Positions 24,800-36,597 are shown, numbered from the stretch's first letter. The stretch: DNA of 64,000 nt from Sulfomarinibacter sp963733915 (GCA_963733915.1 CAVTEP010000001.1:496001-560000); one strand, 5' to 3'. Notes: generated by a model from the sequence alone, not told the origin. A program made the numbers and translations.

Positions 24800-26641
24800 T
24801 TACATGATCGCGTAGAAAGGACTCTTCTCGCCGGAGCGGATGGCCGCGCCCTTGGCTGCGACCGTTGGCAGCGCACGGTAGGCAAAGTGAATCGCGGTCT
24901 GAATCTTGTTGTGATAGAAGGCCGCTTCCTCGTTGCCCAGGAGAAATTCCTTGTAAGCCTTCTTGTCATCAGTGCCGACACCCTGCGCTTCGAGAATCGC
25001 CGCCAGCTTCTTTTTGGCGAGGATTGCCTGATCCATCAGGAAATGGGCGCCGAGGACCGTGCCGATCATGTCGAGCAGGGGCGGAGCGTTGAGCAGAATG
25101 AGCTGGATGGCGTCGGGCCGCTTGGTGATCTCCTTGGAGATCGTCTCGATCTGCTTGAGGGCGGCGGCCAGCATCCACGCTGGCTCCATCATCTCCGGGT
25201 CGTTCCGCAGTTTCTTGAAGGTGGACTCGGCCATGCCCAGCAGCTCGCGAATCGTCTGGCCATTGTTCATCGGCAGCTTGCGCGCGACGAAATCGAGCGC
25301 CTGGATGCCGTTGGTCCCCTCGTAGATAGTTGCGATCTCTGCGTCCCGCATGATCTGCTCGGCCGGGTAGTCCGAGGTGTAGCCGTAGCCGCCGTGCACC
25401 TGCAGGCACCAGTGGCTGACCTGCACCCCCCATTCCGAGCACCAGGCCTTGCAGATCGGGGTCAGCATTTCCACATAGCTGTGGTAGCGCTCGGCCTCCT
25501 CGCCCTCGGTGATATGGGACATGTCGAGATAGGTGGAGGCCTGCAGGAGCAAGGCCCGCATGGCTTCGGTGTAGGCCTTCGAGCTGAGCAGCATACGCCG
25601 TACGTCCGGGTGTTCGATGATCGGTACCTGCGGCGCCTCGGGGTTCTTGAGTTCCTTCCAGCTGCGGCTCTGGAGCCTCTCCTTCGCATAGGACAGGGCC
25701 TGCTGGTGGGCAGCGCCGGCGGCGGCCAGGCCCTGTAGACCGACATCGATACGGGCCGCGTTCATGAGGATGAACATGAGCTTCATGCCCTGAAGCTCCT
25801 CGCCGAGGAGGTAGCCTCGACAGCCGTCATTCTGGCCGAAGACCAGGGTGCAGGTCGGCGAGCCGTGGATACCCATCTTTTCTTCGATATTGTTGGTGAA
25901 GATATCGTTTGGCTCACCGAGTGAACCGTCCGGATTGACCCGGACCTTGGGAACGATGAAGAGCGAGAGCCCCTTGGTGCCGACCGGTGCGTCCGGGGTG
26001 CGGGCGAGCACCAGGTGGATGATGTTGTCGGCGAGGTCGTGGTCGCCGCCGGTGATGAAGATCTTTTCACCGGAGATCGAGTAGCTGCCGTCGTCCTGCT
26101 TGATCGCTTTGGTTTTCGACGCGCCGACATCCGACCCTGCCTGGGCCTCGGTCAGACACATGGTACCGGTCCACTCCCCCGAGTAGAGCTTTTCGACGTA
26201 GGCGGCCTTCTGCTCGTCGGTGCCGAATTCACCGATCATGGCGGCCGCACCGCGAGTCAGCATCAGGGTCAGTGACAGCGACACGTTGGACCCATTGAAG
26301 AACTCGTTGACCGCCGTCCCAACCGCCTCGGGCAGGCCCATGCCGCCAAAATCCGGGCTCGCGAGCAGGCCGATCCAGCCGCCCTCACAAATGGTCCTGT
26401 AGACCGGTTTGAAGGACTCCGGGAGAGTGACCTTGCCATCGGCGTACCGGGCGCCGATGCGGTCTCCGTCTTCGTTACACGGCCCCATCTGCTCTTGAGC
26501 GATCTTGAGAGCCTCGTTGAGCACCATTTCGACGTTTTCGGCGTCCCAGTCGGTGTATTTCTCCGCCTCGAGAATGCCGCCGAGATCGAGCCACTCGAAG
26601 AGCTGAAACTTGATATCACGAAGGTCGACTTTGTAATCCAC
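24800..26641 (-). CDS. Acyl-CoA dehydrogenase, long (DmdC/FadE5-like) form
   Basis: A 613-residue flavoprotein, larger than the 380-residue standard type. It has the extra N-terminal helix set (VDYKVDLRDIKFQLFEWL), the FAD-site segment MCLTEAQAGSDVGASKT, FITGGDHDLADNIIHLVLAR, the catalytic-loop HGGYGYTSDYPAEQIMRDAEIATIYEGTNGIQ (here split only for length) and a C-terminal extension of about 130 residues as in 3-methylmercaptopropionyl-CoA and very-long-chain-type dehydrogenases. The GTG at 26641 with GGAGG at six nt is preferred over the longer frame. A FadR-like operator lies 40 nt upstream, so it is probably induced by fatty acyl-CoA. Confidence 0.9.
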   Translation of the reverse strand: MDYKVDLRDIKFQLFEWLDLGGILEAEKYTDWDAENVEMVLNEALKIAQEQMGPCNEDGDRIGARYADGKVTLPESFKPVYRTICEGGWIGLLASPDFGGMGLPEAVGTAVNEFFNGSNVSLSLTLMLTRGAAAMIGEFGTDEQKAAYVEKLYSGEWTGTMCLTEAQAGSDVGASKTKAIKQDDGSYSISGEKIFITGGDHDLADNIIHLVLARTPDAPVGTKGLSLFIVPKVRVNPDGSLGEPNDIFTNNIEEKMGIHGSPTCTLVFGQNDGCRGYLLGEELQGMKLMFILMNAARIDVGLQGLAAAGAAHQQALSYAKERLQSRSWKELKNPEAPQVPIIEHPDVRRMLLSSKAYTEAMRALLLQASTYLDMSHITEGEEAERYHSYVEMLTPICKAWCSEWGVQVSHWCLQVHGGYGYTSDYPAEQIMRDAEIATIYEGTNGIQALDFVARKLPMNNGQTIRELLGMAESTFKKLRNDPEMMEPAWMLAAALKQIETISKEITKRPDAIQLILLNAPPLLDMIGTVLGAHFLMDQAILAKKKLAAILEAQGVGTDDKKAYKEFLLGNEEAAFYHNKIQTAIHFAYRALPTVAAKGAAIRSGEKSPFYAIM

Positions 26642-26680
26642 GAAAGGCCTCCTTAGGGCGACCGATGGGGTGGTCGGAAG

Positions 26681-26698
26681 TGAATGAACACTCATTCA
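26681..26698. promoter_or_regulatory. FadR/TetR-type operator upstream of acyl-CoA dehydrogenase
   Basis: TGAATGA-ACAC-TCATTCA is a perfect 7-bp inverted repeat with four-base spacer. It resembles the box of the Bacillus TetR-family fatty-acid repressor FadR (TGAATGA-N4-TCATTCA). On the minus strand TTGCAA and GAGAAT, 17 nt apart, sit just upstream, so the operator would cover the transcription start. Confidence 0.62.
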
Positions 26699-26769
26699 TT
26701 CTCTCCGAACTGCGGCACGATTGCAAGGGAAATTGTCAAGGTGCGGCAATTCGGTTGAAAGCCCGCCCC

Positions 26770-26917
26770 GTGCCCGTCTCCGTCTCCGTCTCCGTGCCCG
26801 AAAATGTAATACAAAGAAGGACTTACGCCAATTGTGATCGACCGACTACGAGCGCCCAGCAGGGGATCGGAGAGTTCCATTGGGTACGGGCACGGAGACG
26901 GAGACGGAGACGGGCAC
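26770..26917. repeat. Intergenic hairpin element 11 (CGTCTC arms), perfect 31-bp inverted repeat
   Basis: Left arm 26770-26800 is GTGCCCG, three CGTCTC-type 6-nt words, then GTGCCCG; right arm 26887-26917 is its exact reverse complement. An 86-bp AT-richer core separates them. It directly joins the pnp terminator. The gap 26699-26769 holds only the promoter region of the acyl-CoA dehydrogenase. Confidence 0.88.
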
Positions 26918-26947
26918 AAAAAAACCGGCGCTCGCGCCGGTTTTTTT
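26918..26947. terminator. Bidirectional intrinsic terminator of pnp
   Basis: Seven A, a 7-bp GC stem (CCGGCG...CGCCGG with loop CTCG) and seven T form a textbook Rho-independent terminator, symmetric so it can act on both strands. It ends the rimP-to-pnp operon. Confidence 0.9.
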
Positions 26948-26965
26948 GTTTCCGAGTGACGATGG

Positions 26966-29218
26966 TCAGTTTCGGCGAGGGCCTCGATCACGTCCGCGGT
27001 CCCGGCCGCCTCGATGATCATCCCGACCTCCGCGTCCGCCCGGGCGTCCGCCGCGGGATTCCCGCGGCGGGCGGGTGTCGCGTTCGGGAATCTCTTCACC
27101 GCGGGCGCGCGCCTCGTCCTCGAGGATGACGCGCCGCGACAGTTTGATGCGGTCGTTGGCATCGATATCGATGATTCGCACCTGGAGCTTGTCACCCTCG
27201 GTGAGCACGTCCCGGATGTCCGGAATGCGTTCGAGCGCGAGCTCGGAAATGTGGACGAGACCGTCGTGGTTCGGAAGGATCTCGACAAAGGCGCCGTAGG
27301 GCTCGATTCGCCGTACGATCCCCTCGAACTCTTCACCGATCTGGGGCTGACGGGTGAGACCCTCGATCATCTCGATTGCCTTCTTTGCCGCTTCCTGGTC
27401 GGCGGTGGCGATCTGGACCGTTCCGTCGTCCTCGACGTTGATCTTGGCGCCGGTCGTGTCGACGATGTGTCTGATCATCTTTCCGCCGGGGCCGATGACA
27501 TTCCGGATTTGGTCGATGTCGATCTTGATCTGGATGATCCTGGGCGCATAGGGTGAGATGTCCGGGCGGCCTTTGCTGATGGCGGTCTTCATTGTCTCGA
27601 GGAGTTGGAGACGCCCGCGGCGGGCCTGCTCCAGAGCCTCCTCGAGGATCTGGCGGTTGAGGCCGGCGACCTTGATGTCCATCTGCAGCGCGGTAAGGCC
27701 CTTGGCCGTGCCCGCGACCTTGAAGTCCATGTCGCCGTAATGGTCCTCCTGGCCGGCGATGTCTGTGAGCACGGCATATCGGTCGCCGTCGGACACCAAG
27801 CCCATGGCGATGCCCGCCACCGCGTCCTTGAGAGGTGCTCCGGCATCCATCATCGCCATCGAGCCGCCACAGATCGAGGCCATCGATGAGGAGCCGTTGG
27901 ACTCGAGGATGTCCGACACCACGCGCAGGGTGTAGGGAAAGTTCTCGGTGTCCGGGAGAACCGGCACCAGGGCCCGCCGCGCCAACGCCCCGTGGCCGAT
28001 CTCGCGTCGTCCGGGCCCACGCAGGAAACGTGCCTCGCCAACCGAAAACGGCGGGAAGTTGTAATGCAGCATGAAGGGCTGCCGCGAATCGCCCTCGAAG
28101 CTCTCGATGAGCTGCGAGGCGTCCGAGGTGCCAAGGGTGCAGGTGACCAGTGCCTGGGTCTCGCCACGGGTGAACAGCGCCGATCCGTGGGCGCGGGGCA
28201 GGATGCCGACTTCGCAGGTGACCGTGCGGATCTCGTCGAAGGCGCGACCGTCGAGCCGCTGCCGCTGATCGAGGATTGTCTGGCGGGTGATTTCCTTGGT
28301 CATCGCCTGGAAGACCGACTTGACCCAACGCGTGCGCTCGTCGACCTCATTCTCGGCGAGCTCGGCCAGTGCCTTGTCGCGGACCTCGTTTGCCGCCGCC
28401 TTCTGTTCGAACTTGCCGCGGACCTGGAGCGCGGTGCGGAGCTCTTCGGTCCAACGGGCGCGAATAGCGTTGGCGAAGTCTGTCGGCCACGGATCTGGCG
28501 CGGCTTCGAACCCAGCCGTGACGACGCCGGCCTCCTCCACGATTTCGTGCTGGAGGGCGATGATTTTCTTGATCTCGCTGTGGGCGAGATCGAGGGCGTC
28601 GAGAATCACCGACTCGGGAAGCTCATTTGCGCCGCACTCGACCATTGCCAGAGCGGTTTCGGTTCCGGTGACCACCAGATCGAGCTGACTCTTCTGGGTC
28701 TCTTCGTAGGTAGGGAATACCACCAGGCGTCCGTCGACGTAGCCGACGCGGACACCGGCGAGGGCAGATTCGTAGGGAATATCGGCGGCCAGGAGCAGCG
28801 CGAGCGAGGCGCCCGAGATGCCATAAACATCAGGGCTGAATTCGTCGTCGGCCGAAATAACCCAGGCAATGACCTGGGTCTCCCGATAGAAACCGTCTGG
28901 AAAAAGCGGCCGCAAACCGCGGTCGATCAACCGGCAGGTGAGAATCTCGCGTTCAGTCGGCCGGCCTTCGCGTTTGAAGAAACCGCCGGGGATGCGACCA
29001 CCGGCATAGGTATTTTCGCGATAGTCGACCGTCAGGGGCATGAAGTCCACTCCCTGACGAACACTGGTTTCGGAACAGGCGGTCACCAGAACCATGGTGT
29101 CGCCCATGCGGACTACGGTCGATCCACCGGCCTGCTTGGCGATCTTGCCCGTTTCAAAGCTCAGTGTCTTGCCGTCGATCTCGACGGTCTTGGTTATTGC
29201 TTTCATTCGTTCATCCAA
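26966..29218 (-). CDS. pnp: Polyribonucleotide nucleotidyltransferase
   Basis: A 750-residue phosphorolytic 3'-5' exoribonuclease of the RNA degradosome. Two RNase PH cores are visible: the first with VDYRENTYAGGRIPGGFFKREGRP, the second with RDQRQRLDGRAFDEIRTV-like sequence and TDIAGQEDHYGDMDFKVAGT, which includes catalytic acidic residues. Then come a KH domain (IGPGGKMIRHIVDTTGAKI) and an S1 domain (GEEFEGIVRRIEPYGAFVEILP). The C-terminus is an Arg/Gly/Asp-rich tail (RGGRDDHRGGRDRGRDRG) that may bind RNA. Last gene of the operon, 81 nt after rpsO. Confidence 0.96.
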   Translation of the reverse strand: MDERMKAITKTVEIDGKTLSFETGKIAKQAGGSTVVRMGDTMVLVTACSETSVRQGVDFMPLTVDYRENTYAGGRIPGGFFKREGRPTEREILTCRLIDRGLRPLFPDGFYRETQVIAWVISADDEFSPDVYGISGASLALLLAADIPYESALAGVRVGYVDGRLVVFPTYEETQKSQLDLVVTGTETALAMVECGANELPESVILDALDLAHSEIKKIIALQHEIVEEAGVVTAGFEAAPDPWPTDFANAIRARWTEELRTALQVRGKFEQKAAANEVRDKALAELAENEVDERTRWVKSVFQAMTKEITRQTILDQRQRLDGRAFDEIRTVTCEVGILPRAHGSALFTRGETQALVTCTLGTSDASQLIESFEGDSRQPFMLHYNFPPFSVGEARFLRGPGRREIGHGALARRALVPVLPDTENFPYTLRVVSDILESNGSSSMASICGGSMAMMDAGAPLKDAVAGIAMGLVSDGDRYAVLTDIAGQEDHYGDMDFKVAGTAKGLTALQMDIKVAGLNRQILEEALEQARRGRLQLLETMKTAISKGRPDISPYAPRIIQIKIDIDQIRNVIGPGGKMIRHIVDTTGAKINVEDDGTVQIATADQEAAKKAIEMIEGLTRQPQIGEEFEGIVRRIEPYGAFVEILPNHDGLVHISELALERIPDIRDVLTEGDKLQVRIIDIDANDRIKLSRRVILEDEARARGEEIPERDTRPPRESRGGRPGGRGGRDDHRGGRDRGRDRGPRRN

Positions 29219-29299
29219 TCTTGCGGAGCGCCCGCATGTCGGACCTCTCTGCGTATAGAGCAGATAATCTGATGTTCGGGCGCGCCGGCGTGGTCGTAT

Positions 29300-29569
29300 T
29301 CAGCCTCTGAGTTCGAGTCGCTCCACGAGCCGGCGATAACGGGTGATGTCCTTCGCCTTCAAGTACTCGAGGAGACGGCGGCGGCGGCCGACCAGACGCA
29401 ACAGACCACGACGGGAGTGGAAGTCCTTCTTGTAGATCTTGAAGTGCTCCGTCAGAAACTGAATACGGCGGGTCAACAGTGCGACCTGCACCTCCGGCGA
29501 CCCGGTGTCGGTCGGATGGGTGCGAAACTCGTCAACAATGTTTGTTTTCTGGGCGTCGAAGTGACTCAA
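29300..29569 (-). CDS. rpsO: 30S ribosomal protein S15
   Basis: With TTG 29569 as start the product is 89 residues, exactly the usual S15 length, and GGAGG lies five nt upstream. The sequence holds HPTDTGSPEVQVALLTRRIQFLTEHF and HSRRGLLRLVGRRRRLLEYL, the 16S rRNA helix 22 binding surface. The longer open frame to 29605 adds residues absent from S15. It sits between truB and pnp as in many bacteria; S15 commonly represses its own translation through a leader structure, not tested here. Confidence 0.95.
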   Translation of the reverse strand: MSHFDAQKTNIVDEFRTHPTDTGSPEVQVALLTRRIQFLTEHFKIYKKDFHSRRGLLRLVGRRRRLLEYLKAKDITRYRRLVERLELRG

Positions 29570-29652
29570 CTTTTCCTCCACTGTCCTCCGATGGCGGGGA
29601 GGCACCGGTACGTTAACAGGTAGCAGCCTTTATGGCAACCTTCCAAAGCCCT

Positions 29653-30633
29653 TCACCCTTGTGCTTTTGGGGTGGTTTTTGTCGCGTGGTCGGTTTCGAG
29701 GACCATCGCAGGCGCGATGTTGAGAGTGCGCCCACGCGCGAGCACCGCACGCACCGAGCCGATACCGAGCAGGTTCTTTTCCGCACCACGCACCACCACC
29801 CTGGAGTCCACCGACAGGCCTTCGACCCCGGGCTGGAACACGACCACGTCCTGACCGTGCAGGAAGCGGAGCGTGGCGGCCGGATTGAGCGTGATCGCCG
29901 GGAATGGCAGCTCCACCGTCTCGATCGGTACCCAGGCGGGTCCATCGACTATCTCGTCCGGTCCCCGGGCCGATATCAGCTGCGCCTGGCTGAGGGCGCG
30001 GTCGACGGTATAGGGCCCGATGGCCGATCGATGGAGATGGCGAAGATGGCCGCCGCACCCGAGCTTGACGCCGATATCATGCGCCAACGAGCGGACGTAG
30101 AAACCGGTCGACGTTCGTGCCTTGACCCCGAGCCGGTCCGATGCCTTGACCTCGAGTGCGATCTCATGGACCGCCACTGGTTTCGGTTCGGGAGTCACGG
30201 GCTCGCCGCTGCGTGCCAGCTCGTACATCTTCTTGCCGGCGATTTTCTTGGCGGAAAAGGGCGGCGGCACCTGCTGGATTTCGCCTCGAAACTGATCCTC
30301 GAGACCGTCGAGAACTGCACGCTCCAGCTGCGGTAGGGCGCCGGACGGCTCCTGGTCTTCCCCCTCGCTGTCGTAGGTCGTCGTAGAGCGGCCGAGTTGG
30401 ACCTCCCCGAGATAGGTCTTGTCCCAGGCGAGAAGATATTGCTGGAGTCGGGTGGCCTGGCCGACGCACAGAAGCAGCAGTCCCTCGGCCAGGGGGTCGA
30501 GGGTGCCGGTGTGGCCGATTCGTCTCTCGCCGAGAGCCTTTCGCGCCATATCGACGACGTCGTGAGAGGTCGGTCCGACCTCTTTGAAGACCGGCAGCAG
30601 ACCATGGTAGAGCGCTGGGCGACGACGGCTCAC
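29653..30633 (-). CDS. truB: tRNA pseudouridine(55) synthase
   Basis: A 326-residue enzyme that makes pseudouridine 55 in the T-loop of tRNAs. Catalytic motif GHTGTLDPLAEGLLLLCVG (Asp about residue 47), then the KTYLGEVQLGRSTTTYDSEGE and FYVRSLAHDIG segments of the TruB fold; a C-terminal PUA-like domain follows. It overlaps nrnA by four bases and is the usual neighbour of rbfA/nrnA in the infB operon. The C-terminal tail (KTTPKAQG) reaches 29653. Confidence 0.94.
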   Translation of the reverse strand: MSRRRPALYHGLLPVFKEVGPTSHDVVDMARKALGERRIGHTGTLDPLAEGLLLLCVGQATRLQQYLLAWDKTYLGEVQLGRSTTTYDSEGEDQEPSGALPQLERAVLDGLEDQFRGEIQQVPPPFSAKKIAGKKMYELARSGEPVTPEPKPVAVHEIALEVKASDRLGVKARTSTGFYVRSLAHDIGVKLGCGGHLRHLHRSAIGPYTVDRALSQAQLISARGPDEIVDGPAWVPIETVELPFPAITLNPAATLRFLHGQDVVVFQPGVEGLSVDSRVVVRGAEKNLLGIGSVRAVLARGRTLNIAPAMVLETDHATKTTPKAQG

Positions 30634-31616
30634 GGCGTAGCTCCGAGGGCTGCAGCCATCGCCGCCGCGACGTCACGCTCGATATCGCCGAGCTCACCTT
30701 TGATCGTGCAACCGGCAGCGTTCTTGTGCCCGCCACCTCCAAAGGCGGCGGCCACCGCTTGGACGTCGACCGCGCCCCGGGACCGCAGGCTCAACCTGAC
30801 GATTCCGGGCTCCCACTGTTTGAAGTAGGCCACCGCCTCGACGCCGGTGATCGATCGCGGTACATTGACTGTCTCCTCGGTGTCCTCCGGCCCCGCCTGG
30901 GCGTGAAGAAACGCGTCCCTGTCGGCAGTGATCAGCGCCAGCTTGCCGTCGCACAGGATGCGAAGGGTGCGGAGGGATTCTCCGAGCAAACGGACCGAGG
31001 CAAGGCTGCGGTTGTTGTGGATCCAATTTGCGACCACCGGCGGCCGGGCCCCTGCGTCGACCATTTCCCCGGCGACCCGAAACGCACGGCCGGTCGCGTT
31101 GGAGTACCGAAAGTCACCTGTATCGGTTGATAAGGCGACGAAAAGGTCGGTGGCCGCGGACGGTGACGGTAGGACGCCGAGCTCTCCAAAAAGCCGCCAC
31201 ACCATTTCACCGACCGCCGGAGACTCGGTGTCAAGGTAGTTGACGACACCGTAGCCGGCGTTGGAAGGATGGTGGTCGATATTGAGGATTGGGCGCCGGG
31301 TGAGGCCATCGAAGCCGCTACGATCGAGCCCGGGACACTCGACCGTGATGACAAGGTCGAAGGCGTCCGGGAAATCCGCCGGGAGATCGTCCGCGACGAT
31401 GATCCGATCGGCCCGGGGCAGGAGCAGCAGATTTGCGGGGGTGGCATCGCGGTTCACGATCACGGCCTCGACACCGAGAGTCTCGGCGAGCTCGGCCAAC
31501 GCCAGTGCCGAACCGATGGCGTCGCCATCCGGGTTTCGGTGGCAGGTGAGCAGTACCCGGTAGGACTCCTTGAGCTTGGTGGCTGCGTCGCGGGGATCAG
31601 CACCGGTAGCGGTCAC
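30630..31616 (-). CDS. nrnA: DHH-family oligoribonuclease/pAp phosphatase
   Basis: A 328-residue DHH/DHHA1 protein. RNPDGDAIGSALALA is the first metal motif, ILNIDHHPSNAGYG the DHH motif, and FGGGGHKNAAGC the C-terminal DHHA1 glycine loop. NrnA-type enzymes degrade 2-5 nt RNA fragments and dephosphorylate pAp, replacing Orn. Coupled by four-base overlaps both to rbfA upstream and to truB downstream, the conserved Gram-positive and acidobacterial order. Confidence 0.92.
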   Translation of the reverse strand: MTATGADPRDAATKLKESYRVLLTCHRNPDGDAIGSALALAELAETLGVEAVIVNRDATPANLLLLPRADRIIVADDLPADFPDAFDLVITVECPGLDRSGFDGLTRRPILNIDHHPSNAGYGVVNYLDTESPAVGEMVWRLFGELGVLPSPSAATDLFVALSTDTGDFRYSNATGRAFRVAGEMVDAGARPPVVANWIHNNRSLASVRLLGESLRTLRILCDGKLALITADRDAFLHAQAGPEDTEETVNVPRSITGVEAVAYFKQWEPGIVRLSLRSRGAVDVQAVAAAFGGGGHKNAAGCTIKGELGDIERDVAAAMAAALGATP

Positions 31617-32017
31617 GATTCGTTCTCCGTGCGGTCGATGTCATTTTCGGATGAGCTGAGGAGGCCCTCGTCCGCGAGGCGGTCGAAGAGCCGTTCCATG
31701 CGGTCGCCATACTCGTAAGAGGTGTCGCGAATGAACTCCAGGCTGGGGACAATCCGCAGGCGCATGTGTTGGCCGAGCTGGCGGCGCATGAACGGCGCCG
31801 CGGCAGAAAAGCCGTCGCTTGCCTCGCGTTCCCTCTCCTCGTCGCCGATGACCGAAAAGTACACCCTTGCCTTGGACCGGTCGGGCGAGAGCCTGATCGT
31901 CGACACGGACACGCCCGCCAGCCGTGGGTCGTTGACCTCGAGAAGGAGCAAACTCGACAGCACGGCCCTGATCTCGCCCGCGAGGCGTGCGTTTCGTTCA
32001 AACGTCCGATCAGCCAA
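31613..32017 (-). CDS. rbfA: Ribosome-binding factor A
   Basis: A 134-residue KH-like cold-shock factor that matures the 30S subunit by binding 16S rRNA. It shows RLAGEIRAVLSSLLLLEVNDPRLAGVSVSTIRLSPDRSKARVYFSV and a C-terminal helix LEFIRDTSYEYGDRMERLFDRL, as in the family. TTG 32017 with GGAGG is preferred; the ATG at 32056 would overlap the upstream ylxP-like gene by 47 bases and adds non-family residues. Extends slightly past the usual C-terminus with an acidic tail. Confidence 0.93.
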   Translation of the reverse strand: MADRTFERNARLAGEIRAVLSSLLLLEVNDPRLAGVSVSTIRLSPDRSKARVYFSVIGDEEREREASDGFSAAAPFMRRQLGQHMRLRIVPSLEFIRDTSYEYGDRMERLFDRLADEGLLSSSENDIDRTENES

Positions 32018-32339
32018 GAATCCTCCGTGCTCGTTGCGGGCCAATCTGAATGACATCGACTTCCCAGCTCAGGATATGGCCGCTCCAGTTGTGATTGACG
32101 GTTTTCTCAACCCGCTGCAACCGCGCTTCGACATCGACCGGATTGGTGGACAGGGCGCAAATCGTGAGGCCTGCGCGCTGGTACAGATCCTGATGGCCGA
32201 CCTCGATCACGAGGACCTGGTGGCGGCTTCTTATCTTCTCCACCAGGCTGCGAACCGGGGCGCGCTTGGCCTTGAGACTGCGCGCCTCGGGGATGTGCAA
32301 CTCGAGGTGCGCGATGCCGACGTAGGTTTCTTCACTCAA
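32010..32339 (-). CDS. ylxP: DUF503/YlxP-like protein
   Basis: A 109-residue protein with the DUF503 pattern: HLELHIPEARSLKAKRAPVRSLVEKIRSRHQVLVIEVGHQDLYQRAGL. YlxP orthologues lie between infB and rbfA in many bacteria and are implicated in ribosome assembly or RNA binding. Starts with TTG 32339. Its position here, 127 nt after infB, is the expected one; the gap contains a repeat of the terminal-inverted-repeat family. Confidence 0.88.
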   Translation of the reverse strand: MSEETYVGIAHLELHIPEARSLKAKRAPVRSLVEKIRSRHQVLVIEVGHQDLYQRAGLTICALSTNPVDVEARLQRVEKTVNHNWSGHILSWEVDVIQIGPQRARRILG

Positions 32340-32366
32340 TGACAGCTCATTCGCCGCGAAGCCCCA

Positions 32367-32461
32367 GCCCGCATATCTTACCGGGTTTCGTCGCGAGGGC
32401 GCCGAGGTGCCGTGCTCGGTGCATCGGCGGCCGCAGGAGGAAGCTGGTGAGATATGCGGGC
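32367..32461. repeat. MITE-like element, copy A (95 bp)
   Basis: Terminal inverted repeats GCCCGCATATCTTACC (32367-32382) and GGTGAGATATGCGGGC (32446-32461) match at 15 of 16 positions. Next to the left end is GGGTTTCGTCGCGAGGGCG and before the right end GGTGCATCGGCGGCCGCAGG; both segments recur, inverted as a unit, in copy B at 46846. Copy A lacks roughly 80 bp of the middle. It sits inside the infB operon just after the infB stop. Confidence 0.85.
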
Positions 32462-32466
32462 GAAGA

Positions 32467-35142
<2,676 letters not shown>

Positions 35143-35148
35143 GCTGCC

Positions 35149-36597
35149 TCACTCCTCCCCGATTGCGGACTCGGCCGCCTCGGCGAGGTTCTCCTCGAGG
35201 GTCTCCCCGGCCATGTCGAGGAGCTTCTGCGCCGTCACCGGCCCGATTCCGGGGATTGTGGCAAGTCCCTTGGAATCTCGTGCGAGGAGGTCCTGAACTG
35301 TGTGGACGCCGTGCCCCTCGAGGCGTTCGCGCAGGCGGTCCGTGAGCATCTTCATCTCCTCGAGAGGGATGATCTCGTCGTATGACACCGTCTTCGAAGC
35401 GGCTTCGAGTTCCGGAAGCTCATCCTCTTCAGATATACCTTCCATCTCGCGCAGCATCGACGCCAGCGCCGTTGCAAGCTCGTCCTTGACCGCCTCCTGG
35501 CTCTTGATTTCGATGCGGCAATCGAGCAGTCTGGAGGCCAGCCGCACGTTCTGACCTCGCTTGCCGATCGCCAACGACAGCTGTTCGGTGCCGACGATCA
35601 CGTCGAGCACCACTTCCTTGCGCTGCTCGGTCAGAGCCTCGCCCTTTTCGTCGACGACGGGTTGACCTTCCTCGTTGCGAACCACGACCGTGATCGGTTC
35701 CTCACGAACCGCGACCCGGTTGATCTTGGCCGGTGAAAGGGCGTTTTGCGCAAAGGTCACGAGGTCGCTGTTGAACGGAATAATGTCAATCTTTTCGCCT
35801 TTGAGTTCACGCGTGATTGCCTGGACCCTCGACCCCTTGAGACCGACGCAGGCGCCGACGGGGTCGACGTCCGAATCTTTCGAAGTGACTGCCACCTTGG
35901 CCCGCTCGCCCGGCTCGCGAACGCATTTCTTGATGATCACCGTGCCGTCGTAAATCTCGGGGACCTCCATTTCGAGAAGTTTTCCGAGGAGCATCGGCGA
36001 GGTTCGCGAAAGCACCACCTGCGGCCGATTTGCGTCCATCGTGACGTCGACCACGACCGCGCGCACCCGGTCGCCCTGGCTGTATCGTTCGTGGCGGACC
36101 TGGTGGCTGCGCGGGATGATGCCTTCCGTGTCGCCGAGCTCCACGATCAGAGAGCCACGGTCCATGCGTTTGACGATCCCGTTGATCATGTCGCCGATGC
36201 GCCCCGAGTAATTCCGGGAGACAACCGCCCGCTCGGCCTCACGAACGCGCTGGAAGAGCACCTGTCGCGCCGACTGGGCCGCTATGCGACCGAGAACCGA
36301 GGTGTCCAGCGCCTCCAGCTTGACGATCCCGCCGATCTCGGCGTTGGGATCGATCGCCTGGGCTTCTTCGAGGGTCATCTCGATTTCAGGGTCCTCGACC
36401 TCTTCGACCACGTCTCGGGCCGTCCACGATTCGACCTCGCCCGAGTCGACATCGATATCGGTGTGGACGTTGCGCTCCTTGTAATGCTTGCGCGCCGCCG
36501 AAGAAATCGCCTCAGCGACCGCCTCGACCAGAGTTTCGGCTTCGATGTCGCGCTCCACTGCCATCTGGCGGACGAGCATGTTGATGTCGAGCTTCAT
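35149..36597 (-). CDS. nusA: Transcription termination/antitermination protein NusA
   Basis: A 482-residue RNA polymerase accessory factor controlling pausing and intrinsic termination. From ATG 36597: the N-terminal polymerase-binding domain (MKLDINMLVRQMAVERDIEAE), an S1 domain (GDMINGIVKRMDRGSLIVELG), two KH domains (DPVGACVGLKGSRVQAITRELKGEKIDI; LAIGKRGQNVRLASRLLDCRI) and a C-terminal helix-hairpin-helix (LATIPGIGPVTAQKLLDMAG). It overlaps rimP by ATGA. The leader terminator upstream of rimP could be one of its own targets. Confidence 0.95.
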   Translation of the reverse strand: MKLDINMLVRQMAVERDIEAETLVEAVAEAISSAARKHYKERNVHTDIDVDSGEVESWTARDVVEEVEDPEIEMTLEEAQAIDPNAEIGGIVKLEALDTSVLGRIAAQSARQVLFQRVREAERAVVSRNYSGRIGDMINGIVKRMDRGSLIVELGDTEGIIPRSHQVRHERYSQGDRVRAVVVDVTMDANRPQVVLSRTSPMLLGKLLEMEVPEIYDGTVIIKKCVREPGERAKVAVTSKDSDVDPVGACVGLKGSRVQAITRELKGEKIDIIPFNSDLVTFAQNALSPAKINRVAVREEPITVVVRNEEGQPVVDEKGEALTEQRKEVVLDVIVGTEQLSLAIGKRGQNVRLASRLLDCRIEIKSQEAVKDELATALASMLREMEGISEEDELPELEAASKTVSYDEIIPLEEMKMLTDRLRERLEGHGVHTVQDLLARDSKGLATIPGIGPVTAQKLLDMAGETLEENLAEAAESAIGEE

